From CAZBQC01 sp964494015 (lineage in GTDB: Bacteria > Bacillota_I > Bacilli_A > RF39 > UBA660): a DNA stretch of 11,504 nucleotides. The first letter of the stretch is position 1. The number at the start of each line of letters is the position of its first letter. The notes beneath the pieces were generated by a model that saw only the letters and a list, made by a program, of their open reading frames with translations, made no database searches and was not told the DNA's origin. The translations under genes were made by a program, and so were the position numbers. The stretch lies in NCBI GenBank assembly GCA_964494015.1, contig CAZBQC010000030.1:1-11504 (forward strand), in the 5' to 3' direction. This document shows, piece by piece, positions 1-5,981 of the stretch.

Positions 1-631
1 GACTTGAAAAAAATTCTACTCCGCGTTTTAAATGATAGTCACCAATATAATTTCTGACATTTTTAGAAAAGCCATTTTTTATAATTTCAGGTGTGAGAAA
101 GTCCTTTTTTTCATCGATTAGAGGAACAACCATGGTATAACGGGGCTGAATGTAGGCACCAAGATTTTTTCTGTAACCATTATGAACAAAGCCAATTGCC
201 TTTAAATTAGCAATTATTTTTTTAGTATCCAGTGAAAACAGTTTTAAATTATTTTCTTGGTTTAGATATGTTTCGTTAAAACAAATAAAGGGATCAATTT
301 TAATAGCTATGGCCCGATCTTTCCTGGCTAAAAGATTAATTTCTTCAGTAAACTTCTGTAAGGCTTTTTTATTCAAATAATCAATGACAAAACCTCTTGG
401 ACAATAGTATAATTTATAACCGAAAGGAAGAGATTTTTTTAAGATTAGGGAGACAGCTATCAACTTTTTCCCCTGATATAGACCTATTCTTTGACTTTTC
501 CATTCCGTTTTAACTTTAGCCCAAGCATCATGTTGCATAAAATTAGAATTAGGAAAATTAATGACAAAATCATTAAATTCATCTTCTTTAATGCCAATTT
601 TAAATTTATAAGTTATCATCATCATCACCAT
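1..631 (-). CDS. FemAB/FemX-family peptidoglycan aminoacyltransferase (partial, N-terminal ~210 aa)
   Basis: The frame is open from the start-codon cluster at 617-631 to the window edge, so only the N-terminal half of a normally ~400-aa protein is seen. Fem enzymes act in the cytoplasm, moving amino acids from aminoacyl-tRNA onto the lysine or diamino acid of the lipid-linked peptidoglycan precursor to build cross-bridges. Family signatures are visible: FMQHDAWAKVKTEW near residue 31, YYCPRGFVIDY near residue 75, GFVHNG then IQPRYTMVVPL near residues 145-165, and FSKNVRNYI followed by KRGVEF near the edge. The start is ambiguous. In-frame ATG codons lie at 629-631, 623-625, 620-622 and 617-619, with no normal SD upstream; the promoter call favours one of the inner ATGs. 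It is divergent from the E2-like gene. I cannot tell which amino acid it adds. Confidence 0.88.
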   Translation of the reverse strand, partial: MVMMMITYKFKIGIKEDEFNDFVINFPNSNFMQHDAWAKVKTEWKSQRIGLYQGKKLIAVSLILKKSLPFGYKLYYCPRGFVIDYLNKKALQKFTEEINLLARKDRAIAIKIDPFICFNETYLNQENNLKLFSLDTKKIIANLKAIGFVHNGYRKNLGAYIQPRYTMVVPLIDEKKDFLTPEIIKNGFSKNVRNYIGDYHLKRGVEFFSS

Positions 632-635
632 TTTT

Positions 636-664
636 ATTATATTATTAAATAATTCTAATAACAA
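636..664 (-). promoter_or_regulatory. Promoter of the femX-like gene
   Basis: Read on the minus strand, TTGTTA (664-659) is followed after 17 bp by a perfect TATAAT (641-636). The predicted transcription start is about 629, inside the cluster of ATG codons at 617-631, so the mRNA would be leaderless or nearly so. The -35 box lies in the left arm of the palindrome at 652-682. Confidence 0.6.
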
Positions 665-682
665 TCATTTTGTTATTAGAAT
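652..682. promoter_or_regulatory. 13-bp perfect palindrome, candidate operator between divergent genes
   Basis: ATTCTAATAACAA (652-664) and TTGTTATTAGAAT (670-682) are exact reverse complements separated by 5 nt. The element lies between two gene 5' ends, so it is not a terminator. Each arm contains a TTGTTA at correct distance from a -10 box: leftwards for the femX-like gene and rightwards for the E2-like gene. A dimeric regulator bound here could control both; this role is inferred. Confidence 0.6.
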
Positions 683-698
683 GTGCAGTCTTTAGAAT
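670..698 (+). promoter_or_regulatory. Upstream promoter (P1) of the E2-like gene
   Basis: TTGTTA at 670-675, a 17-bp spacer, and TAGAAT at 693-698 (5 of 6 matches to TATAAT). The -35 box is in the right arm of the 652-682 palindrome, mirroring the femX-like promoter. Confidence 0.45.
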
Positions 699-703
699 AT
701 TAT

Positions 704-732
704 TTGCGAATTTAAATTAGATAATATATAAT
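704..732 (+). promoter_or_regulatory. Downstream promoter (P2) of the E2-like gene
   Basis: TTGCGA at 704-709, a 17-bp spacer, and a perfect TATAAT at 727-732. Transcription would begin near 739, just before the AAGGAG at 746-751 that serves the ATG at 759. Confidence 0.6.
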
Positions 733-758
733 AATTATTATAAGTAAGGAGTAGTAAA

Positions 759-1628
759 ATGGGAAAAAGAAAATACTGGGATCGAAAAGAAGCGACTCTA
801 GTTAGAGACCTTGATTCTTTTCATAAAGTTATTCCACACATTATGCCCAAAAGATGTGATTCTGAAGTTTATATTAACGAAAAAGTTGATATTACTAATC
901 TCTTAAAATGGCTAGAAAAAATCAATAACAAAAGGACTGAAAAAATTAATTTCTTTTATGCAATGAATTTTGCCATAGCCAAAGTTATTTATAATCGTAA
1001 GTTGTTAAATCGATTCATTTCTAACAAAAGGTTTTATCAAAGAAAAGATATTTCTTTAGCTTTTGTCATTAAGACGGAAAAAGTTGACGATGGATTAGAA
1101 TTATTTGTTTTTCTTAATTATGAGCCTGATGATACCCTAGAATCGGTAGCCAAAAAACTAAGAAAAAAAATCGATGATGCAGTTAAGAATAAAGATAGTG
1201 AAGTTAATAATTTAATTAATTTTTTTACAAATGGTCCGGTTTGGTTTACTGGATTAGTAGCTAAAACACTTCGTTTTATGGATAAACATCGACTTCTACC
1301 AGAGATGATTCGAAGTGGTGACTATAATTATGCTACGGCTAATGTCATTAATCTCGGTAGTATTAAGTGCAATTCAATTTATCATCATTTAAACGAATGG
1401 GGAACTAACTCATTAATTATTTCGATTGGTATCATTCATAAAGAGAATGTCATCGATGCCAACGGTAAAAGTCAGCTCCGTGATATCGTCGAAATTGGGG
1501 TGACACTAGATGAACGAATCGCCGATGGATTTTACTTTGCCAAAAGTGTCAACTTATTAAAATATTTGCTTAATAATCCTGAACTATTAGAAAAAGATAT
1601 CAAAGAAAAAGTTGATTTTAAACAATAA
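759..1628 (+). CDS. Stand-alone 2-oxoacid dehydrogenase E2-like acyltransferase domain protein
   Basis: This 289-aa protein resembles the catalytic domain of E2 acyltransferases (PF00198, chloramphenicol-acetyltransferase fold), which transfer acyl groups from a lipoyl arm to CoA. There is no N-terminal lipoyl or subunit-binding domain, and no E1 or E3 gene nearby. The C-terminal signature DERIADGFYF (residues 251-260), followed by LLKYLLNNPELL, aligns with the E2 motif DHRxxDG, but the catalytic His is Glu252. The segment TANVINLGSIKC (about 193-204) matches the usual 'sNlG' strand. The start has AAGGAG 7 nt upstream and two promoters. It ends at a terminator shared with the opposing gene. 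The fold call is fairly safe. Activity and substrate are unknown; it may be an acyltransferase of another chemistry or a binding or scaffold protein. Confidence 0.75.
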   Translation: MGKRKYWDRKEATLVRDLDSFHKVIPHIMPKRCDSEVYINEKVDITNLLKWLEKINNKRTEKINFFYAMNFAIAKVIYNRKLLNRFISNKRFYQRKDISLAFVIKTEKVDDGLELFVFLNYEPDDTLESVAKKLRKKIDDAVKNKDSEVNNLINFFTNGPVWFTGLVAKTLRFMDKHRLLPEMIRSGDYNYATANVINLGSIKCNSIYHHLNEWGTNSLIISIGIIHKENVIDANGKSQLRDIVEIGVTLDERIADGFYFAKSVNLLKYLLNNPELLEKDIKEKVDFKQ

Positions 1629-1630
1629 AA

Positions 1631-1647
1631 ACGAACTTAAAGTTCGT
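1631..1647. terminator. Bidirectional intrinsic terminator between converging genes
   Basis: ACGAAC (1631-1636) and GTTCGT (1642-1647) form a 6-bp stem with a 5-nt loop, 3 nt after the E2-like stop codon. On the minus strand the stem is followed by TTTTT, and the TAA stop of the opposing gene (1637-1639) lies in the loop. On the plus strand the following sequence is only moderately T-rich, so it should act mainly on the minus strand. Confidence 0.65.
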
Positions 1648-2527
1648 CTTTAGCTTTTGATTTTACTTTGACAACGATAGTACCAGGGTCATTACCCATT
1701 TCTGATAAATGGTAATAATCATTGATTAACCTTTGATATTCTTCCTGATAAGAGGCTTTCTTAGAATCTTCTAATAGAGTTTCTTTTTTTATCTTTAAAA
1801 GGGAAATTAGTTTGTGTATCTCATAATTTTTTCTTTGATTAGCTCCTTTTAATGACAAAACATTTTCTGCTAACTCAACATTTTCCTTGGCTTCGGCTTT
1901 TTTATTAGATAAACAATCAACCCTAATATCATTAATATCGATCATATTCATATTATCGACTGTCAATAACTCACCATTAACATAAACATTGTATTTGGTA
2001 CCATCAATTACTTCGTTTTTATCTAGTGTTCCAAGTGTCTTTTTATAATTATAAATAAGATTTTGTTTCAATCTTAAAAATTGATAAAATATTTTATAAT
2101 CATTTAATCTATAGGAAAGTTCTTGTTCATTTTCAGCTATTCCCATTCCCTTACATATTTCTTGAACTAATTTTTTATGCACCTTTTGAGAAAGTTCTTT
2201 AGGAAAATCTTGTTTATTATGGATATTTTCTAAGGCATTCCAATAATTTTTCCTGATAACAAAATAATCCAATGCTGCAAAAATATGTGGAAAAATTACT
2301 CCATTCACAAATGAAAAAAATAGCTTTATAAGAACATCTAAAACGTCAATATTCCTTCTCATATAATTGGGTATGTTGTATAATAAAAACGAAGCAAAAA
2401 ATATTGCCATCCCCTTTTGTTTAATCTTAAAATCCATTAAATCACTAAATATATTTTCAAATTCAATGTACTTATCGTTTTCTTTTCCATCCTTATTTTC
2501 TTCGATCATTATTGTTTTGTAGTTCAT
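1637..2527 (-). CDS. Unknown protein with hydrophobic N-terminal segments, ~296 aa
   Basis: I do not recognise this family. I place the start at the ATG at 2525-2527 (protein begins MNYKTIMIEEN). It has a strong GGGGGAG SD at 2533-2539, five bases upstream, and the longer frame's ATG at 2570-2572 would lie upstream of the predicted transcription start. Residues about 40-60 (AIFFASFLLYNIPNYM) and about 67-92 (LFFSFVNGVIFPHIF) are hydrophobic and could be membrane segments or buried helices. The remainder is charged, Lys/Glu/Asn-rich and mostly helical in character, with no catalytic motif I can name. A short beta-looking stretch (GTKYNVYVNGELLTVDN) sits mid-protein. The gene is divergent from the GGDEF gene, and the shared intergenic region could couple their regulation. 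Confidence 0.7.
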   Translation of the reverse strand: MNYKTIMIEENKDGKENDKYIEFENIFSDLMDFKIKQKGMAIFFASFLLYNIPNYMRRNIDVLDVLIKLFFSFVNGVIFPHIFAALDYFVIRKNYWNALENIHNKQDFPKELSQKVHKKLVQEICKGMGIAENEQELSYRLNDYKIFYQFLRLKQNLIYNYKKTLGTLDKNEVIDGTKYNVYVNGELLTVDNMNMIDINDIRVDCLSNKKAEAKENVELAENVLSLKGANQRKNYEIHKLISLLKIKKETLLEDSKKASYQEEYQRLINDYYHLSEMGNDPGTIVVKVKSKAKDEL

Positions 2528-2573
2528 ATAGACTCCCCCACTAATAATATGTAAGACTTCTTTAACTAGCATT

Positions 2574-2602
2574 AATATAACAAATTCTTTTTGGTATGTA
2601 AA
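2574..2602 (-). promoter_or_regulatory. Promoter of the 296-aa unknown gene
   Basis: On the minus strand, TTTACA (2602-2597), a 17-bp spacer, then TATATT (2579-2574). Both boxes match consensus at 5 of 6 positions. The predicted transcription start near 2567 leaves a leader of about 40 nt before the ATG at 2527 and excludes the ATG at 2572. Confidence 0.6.
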
Positions 2603-2618
2603 TATCTATTAATAATTT

Positions 2619-2647
2619 TTGTTATTAATGATAAAATGCGATATAAT
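2619..2647 (+). promoter_or_regulatory. Promoter of the GGDEF gene, with overlapping inverted repeat
   Basis: TTGTTA at 2619-2624, a 17-bp spacer, then a perfect TATAAT at 2642-2647. The start near 2654 gives a leader of only about 17 nt. The -35 region overlaps an 8-bp inverted repeat, ATTAATAA (2608-2615) and TTATTAAT (2622-2629). The nine bases TTGTTATTA are identical to those at both -35 boxes in the 652-682 palindrome. Confidence 0.6.
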
Positions 2648-2670
2648 TTTTATATAAGGAGGAAAGATTC

Positions 2671-3417
2671 ATGACAAATAATCAAAACGAAATGTTTCGT
2701 TTAGCCTTTCAAGATGAAACGACTGGATTAAACAATAAGAATTTTTATTTTCATATCCGAAAGGATTTAGCCATCCAAATGATTAAAGATTTATTAGATA
2801 CGAAGAAGGAAGATAAAAACAGAGTTTGGTCAGTTTTGTTTTGTGATGCCAACAATTTAAAATATGTCAATGATAACTTTGGTCATGAGATTGGTGGCCA
2901 GGGATTAAAATCTTTAGGAGAAATTATTAAAAGAACAATCAGAACTGAAAGGCAACCTAGTGACAGTGTTATTGAGTCTATTAGGGAAGAAATTCCTATC
3001 CGTTTTGGAGGAGATGAATTTTTAATTATTCTTCCTGCCTGTCGCAAAGAGAATGCATTTTTAGTTAAAGAAAGAATTAAGAAGGTTATTGCTGATAGCT
3101 TAGGTTATACCAGAGGATTAAGTCTAGCCATTGGAATTTCTGATACCAGTGAAGTAAAATTACCAAACCAGATCGATAATGAAGAAGAAATTATCAAATT
3201 TTTAGAGCAACTAATCAGTATGGCAGAAGATAATATGTATGAAGATAAATCTGAGGATATTAAAGGATTAACTTTAGAAGAACAAGTACAAGTTATCAGT
3301 AAAAATATATCTCGTCTTGGAAATATTGGTATTGATTATCATAATCCTGATCATATTAAATTACTTATTGATATATTGAAAGAGTACCAAAGTGGATTAG
3401 ATGAAAAAATTAAATAA
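2671..3417 (+). CDS. Stand-alone GGDEF-domain protein, probably altered diguanylate cyclase
   Basis: Diguanylate cyclases join two GTP into the second messenger c-di-GMP. This 248-aa protein has the domain at about residues 15-195: DETTGL (15-20), metal-site CDANNLKYVND (58-68; D59, N67, D68), GH (71-72) and FGGDEF (112-117). There is no sensory domain; only 14 residues precede it, and a ~55-aa helical tail follows. Compared with PleD, the guanine-binding Asp344 of GHxxGD is Gly76 here (GHEIGG), and the Arg446 position after the YxxK motif is Ile197. The inhibitory RxxD site is not in register (an Arg at -8 instead of -9 and Glu at -6 relative to GG). The loop before FGGDEF also appears longer than usual. 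The fold is secure, but the activity is doubtful. AAGGAGG at 2656-2662 sets the start. Confidence 0.85.
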   Translation: MTNNQNEMFRLAFQDETTGLNNKNFYFHIRKDLAIQMIKDLLDTKKEDKNRVWSVLFCDANNLKYVNDNFGHEIGGQGLKSLGEIIKRTIRTERQPSDSVIESIREEIPIRFGGDEFLIILPACRKENAFLVKERIKKVIADSLGYTRGLSLAIGISDTSEVKLPNQIDNEEEIIKFLEQLISMAEDNMYEDKSEDIKGLTLEEQVQVISKNISRLGNIGIDYHNPDHIKLLIDILKEYQSGLDEKIK

Positions 3418-3441
3418 TTTATTTTATACATATTAAAACAT

Positions 3442-3462
3442 AAAAAAACTCAAATGATTTGA
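3442..3462 (-). terminator. Weak putative terminator after the 133-aa gene
   Basis: On the minus strand TCAAA–TCA–TTTGA (3462-3450) forms a short AT-rich stem, followed by one G and seven T (3448-3442). The stem is weak, so this is tentative. No clear terminator was seen for the opposing GGDEF gene in 3418-3481. Confidence 0.4.
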
Positions 3463-3481
3463 TTCAATTAAATAAGAGGTA

Positions 3482-3883
3482 TTAACATTTTATTTTTTTG
3501 ACAGTAACTTTAGATTTATTAGTAATATCACAATCTTCATCATGTAAATCTGCAAGTTTTGCCGTGCAGACACTATCGAATCTATACAATCCTTTGGAAC
3601 TTTCGTTATAGATTATAGCAAATCCAGCATGTTTTGTTCTTAAATAAAATCGATCTTCACCACCAAATATAATTTCTAAACAGTGATCGCGAGGTGCTTT
3701 AACTTTTCCTAAAAATTCTTCCTGTCCATTTTCAACTTCTTTATATAAAGTAATGGTCTTAAAAGATTCTGGAACATTACTTGGTACTGGTTTCCCAAAA
3801 ATCAATTTAAGTTCTATTTCTTTGACATCTGCATTTTCTTTTCCACATTTAAAAATATCTGTCTCACCTAATTCATTTATCAT
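3482..3883 (-). CDS. Unknown 133-aa protein ending in cysteine
   Basis: I do not recognise this family. The start ATG (3883) has AAGGTGG about 6 nt upstream and an extended -10 promoter at 3909-3917, which supports it as a real gene. The sequence alternates short hydrophobic and charged stretches typical of a beta-rich soluble fold: EIELKLIFGKPV (22-33), EEFLGKV (55-61), DRFYLRTKHAGFAIIYN (77-93). There is no signal peptide or membrane segment, so it is likely cytoplasmic. Cysteines lie at 13, 68, 106, 118 and 133, and the last residue is Cys in VTVKKIKC. Their spacing does not match a metal-binding motif I know. It stands alone as a single-gene unit between the converging GGDEF gene and the tRNA terminator. 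Confidence 0.7.
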   Translation of the reverse strand: MINELGETDIFKCGKENADVKEIELKLIFGKPVPSNVPESFKTITLYKEVENGQEEFLGKVKAPRDHCLEIIFGGEDRFYLRTKHAGFAIIYNESSKGLYRFDSVCTAKLADLHDEDCDITNKSKVTVKKIKC

Positions 3884-3908
3884 AGGAAACCACCTTTCAA
3901 TTGAATTT

Positions 3909-3917
3909 ATTATACCA
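3909..3917 (-). promoter_or_regulatory. Extended -10 promoter of the 133-aa gene
   Basis: The minus strand reads TGGTATAAT (3917-3909), a perfect TATAAT with the TGn extension. No good -35 box is visible. The predicted start near 3902 gives a ~18-nt leader containing AAGGTGG. The same ten bases, tattatacca on the plus strand, occur before the acyl-CoA ligase gene. Confidence 0.55.
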
Positions 3918-3957
3918 CAAGTTCATGAACTTGAATAAAAAGATCTATTTATTTACT

Positions 3958-3988
3958 AAAAAATCACTTTTATTAAAATAAGTGATTT
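3958..3988 (-). terminator. Intrinsic terminator after tRNA-Thr
   Basis: On the minus strand AAATCACTT and AAGTGATTT form a 9-bp stem (arms 3980-3988 and 3961-3969) with a 10-nt loop, running into six T (3963-3958). It lies 14 nt after the tRNA 3' end and would end transcripts from the tRNA and possibly from the upstream acyl-CoA ligase gene. Confidence 0.7.
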
Positions 3989-4002
3989 AAGGTTTAACAT
4001 TT

Positions 4003-4078
4003 TGGTGCTGAAAAAGGGATTTGAACCCCCGACCTATTCATTACGAATGAATTGCTCTACCAACTGAGCTATTTCAGC
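4003..4078 (-). tRNA. tRNA-Thr(CGT)
   Basis: A full cloverleaf can be folded. The acceptor GCTGAAA pairs with TTTCAGC, the D arm is GCTC–AGTTGGTA–GAGC, and the anticodon stem ATTCA/TGAAT has loop TTCGTAA. The T arm GGGGG–TTCAAAT–CCCTT has two G·U pairs, and the discriminator A is followed by an encoded CCA (4003-4005). The anticodon CGT (4043-4045) reads ACG threonine codons, and the G1-C2 acceptor start is typical of bacterial tRNA-Thr. Its 5' end is only 10 nt after the ligase stop codon on the same strand, so it may be processed from a shared transcript. Confidence 0.93.
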
Positions 4079-4080
4079 AG

Positions 4081-4102
4081 AAAGTAAACTATTGTTTACT
4101 TT
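4081..4102 (-). other. Perfect 9-bp hairpin across the ligase stop codon, just before the tRNA
   Basis: AAAGTAAAC (4081-4089) and GTTTACTTT (4094-4102) are exact reverse complements with a 4-nt loop. The structure spans the ligase stop codon and ends 2 nt before the tRNA 5' end. The T-tract after it on the minus strand is only CTTTCTG, so it may be a weak terminator, an mRNA 3'-end protector or a processing signal. Confidence 0.5.
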
Positions 4103-5828
4103 TCTCTTCTTCTTCTAATTCGCGATAGGCAACTTTACCTACCAATGTTTTAGGAAGTGAAGAACGGTATTCAAACTTATAGGGCATCGAGTATTTAGCT
4201 ATATTTTTCTCACAATGATCTTTAATACTTTTTTCGATCTCCTTAGTTAATTTTACACCATCTTTTAAAACAATGAAAGCCTTAGCAACCTGAACTTTAT
4301 ATGGATGATCAACTCCAATAACGGTCGAAGTTAAAACTGCTTCATGACTATTGATCACATTTTCAATATAGGTAGGATAAATATTATAACCAGAGGAAAT
4401 AATTACCCTTTTTAATCTTTGTCTGAAGTAGACAAAACCATCTTTATCCATACATCCAATATCACCGGTATGAAGCCATGTCTTACCATCCTTGTGAGTT
4501 TTTAAGGTTTGAATGGTCTCTTTTGGATCATCGACATATCCCATCATAACCGTTGGCCCATTGATACAAATCTCTCCTTCTTCATTAAGAGGAACTTCTT
4601 CGGTAGTACCAATTCGAACAATTTTATAAGTAGTATCTGGGAAAGGTAACCCAATACTCATCTCCTTGTATATACTTGATGGCATTAAGCAGCTCGCACC
4701 ACTTGATTCAGTTAACCCGTATCCTTCTCTAATTTTAGCTTTTGCACCATGCTCTTTAAGAAATTGATCAGTTTTTTCCTTTAAAGTTGGAGATAAACTA
4801 TCTCCTCCAGAAATAATACAGGTCAAACTAGAAAGATCATTCTTTTTTAATTTGCTTTTTAGTAGTGCTTCAAATAAGGTTGGTACGCCAATTAAAAAAT
4901 TAGGACGGTATTTTTTAATTAAACTAGTAAATTTTTTAGCACTAAAACTAGGTATCAAAATGCATTTCATACCGATATAAAGTGGAGTATGAATACAGAC
5001 ACTTATTCCGAAACAATGAAAAAAAGGCATAATTGCTAAAATAGAATCTCCTGGATTACTAGGATCACATCTTTCGTGCGCTTGAACTGCTAGAGCATTA
5101 ATGTTTAAATTAGATAAAAGAATACCTTTAGGTTTACCGGTTGTTCCACCACTATAAAGAATGATGGCTGGATCCTTGGCAAGTCGTTTAACCCGATACT
5201 CTTCTTTATAAAAATAACCATCTTCAATAAATTGTTGCCAAGTCATAATTAAATCATTATCTTTATCTATTTTTATGGTTCTCCCTTTTTTGAACCAATA
5301 TAAGAATCTCATTAAACGATTCATATCAATAGCAGGTGACGCAACAATTATCTTTTTTATTTTGCTATTTTCAATAGCTTTCATTACTTTGTCGTAACTA
5401 ATATCAATCGTTAAGATATATTTGCTTTTAGAGATATTTAAATACAATTCAATTTCCTTTTCACTGGATAGTGGATGTATCATATTGGCAATACCACCAA
5501 CCATATTGACAGCATAAAACATAATTATGGCTTGAGGAGTATTAGGCATGCAAAGGGTTACTCGGTCACCTTCCTTGACGCCTAAACATTTTAAGGCACG
5601 AGCAGTGTCTTTAATCTTTTCGATAAGTTTCTTATAAGTACATTTAGCACCAAAATATTCATAGGCAATAAAACCTGGATACTTATTAGCTGTCTGTTCA
5701 ATCAGATCAACCATTGAAGTCTTAGGATATTCTAGATGTTTGGCATATTCATCATGTTTTTTTACATGCTTATTTTTAGAATTACTTCCAAATAAAAGTT
5801 TTCTTATAAAATTAACTAATTCTTTCAT
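4089..5828 (-). CDS. Long-chain-type acyl-CoA ligase (AMP-forming, FadD-like)
   Basis: This ANL-superfamily enzyme activates a carboxylic acid with ATP to an acyl-adenylate and then makes the CoA thioester. From the chosen start it is 579 aa, normal for FadD-like ligases. Motifs are complete: YSGGTTGKPKG (ATP loop, 225-235), GYGLTESSG (369-377), HTGD (453-456), RLKRVIISSGYNIYP (hinge and A8 region, about 471-485), and PKTLVGKV with catalytic Lys565. The N-terminus MKELVNFIRKLLFG is amphipathic and may touch the membrane. The start at 5828 has GGGAG 5 nt upstream (5834-5838); the in-frame ATG at 5840 overlaps this SD and is unlikely. The acyl substrate cannot be read from sequence, and no beta-oxidation genes are near. 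A role in recycling or importing fatty acids for lipids is inference. Confidence 0.9.
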   Translation of the reverse strand: MKELVNFIRKLLFGSNSKNKHVKKHDEYAKHLEYPKTSMVDLIEQTANKYPGFIAYEYFGAKCTYKKLIEKIKDTARALKCLGVKEGDRVTLCMPNTPQAIIMFYAVNMVGGIANMIHPLSSEKEIELYLNISKSKYILTIDISYDKVMKAIENSKIKKIIVASPAIDMNRLMRFLYWFKKGRTIKIDKDNDLIMTWQQFIEDGYFYKEEYRVKRLAKDPAIILYSGGTTGKPKGILLSNLNINALAVQAHERCDPSNPGDSILAIMPFFHCFGISVCIHTPLYIGMKCILIPSFSAKKFTSLIKKYRPNFLIGVPTLFEALLKSKLKKNDLSSLTCIISGGDSLSPTLKEKTDQFLKEHGAKAKIREGYGLTESSGASCLMPSSIYKEMSIGLPFPDTTYKIVRIGTTEEVPLNEEGEICINGPTVMMGYVDDPKETIQTLKTHKDGKTWLHTGDIGCMDKDGFVYFRQRLKRVIISSGYNIYPTYIENVINSHEAVLTSTVIGVDHPYKVQVAKAFIVLKDGVKLTKEIEKSIKDHCEKNIAKYSMPYKFEYRSSLPKTLVGKVAYRELEEEEKSKQ

Positions 5829-5886
5829 TTTTACTCCCATACTACATATTAAAAATCATTACATTATATTTGATAACAATAAAATT

Positions 5887-5895
5887 ATTATACCA
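5887..5895 (-). promoter_or_regulatory. Extended -10 promoter of the acyl-CoA ligase gene
   Basis: The minus strand reads TGGTATAAT (5895-5887). The predicted start near 5880 leaves a ~50-nt leader to the ATG at 5828. A second TATAAT lies at 5868-5863 on the minus strand but has neither a TG extension nor a good -35 box. TTGTTATCA (5879-5871) in this region resembles the -35 motif seen elsewhere but has no -10 at proper spacing. Confidence 0.5.
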
Positions 5896-5929
5896 TAATA
5901 ATTTTTTAAAAAAAAGATAATTTAGAGAT

Positions 5930-5958
5930 TTGATTTATGGATATATTTATGCTATATT
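5930..5958 (+). promoter_or_regulatory. Promoter of the 68-aa gene
   Basis: TTGATT at 5930-5935, a 17-bp spacer, then TATATT at 5953-5958, with a TGC extension immediately before the -10. The start near 5965 gives a leader of about 17 nt containing AGGGGG. Confidence 0.6.
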
Positions 5959-5981
5959 AATTTCAGTTAGGGGGTCAAGAT

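Noticed and set aside
759..1628. Chloramphenicol acetyltransferase (resistance gene)
   Set aside because: The fold is shared, but the HHxxxDG active-site motif is absent and the C-terminus matches E2 domains better.
2528..2572. Longer start for the 296-aa protein at 2572
   Set aside because: The ATG would lie upstream of the predicted transcription start, while GGGGGAG precedes the ATG at 2527.
3753..3938. 61-codon plus-strand open frame
   Set aside because: It lies antisense to the 133-aa gene and its promoter, with no SD or promoter of its own.
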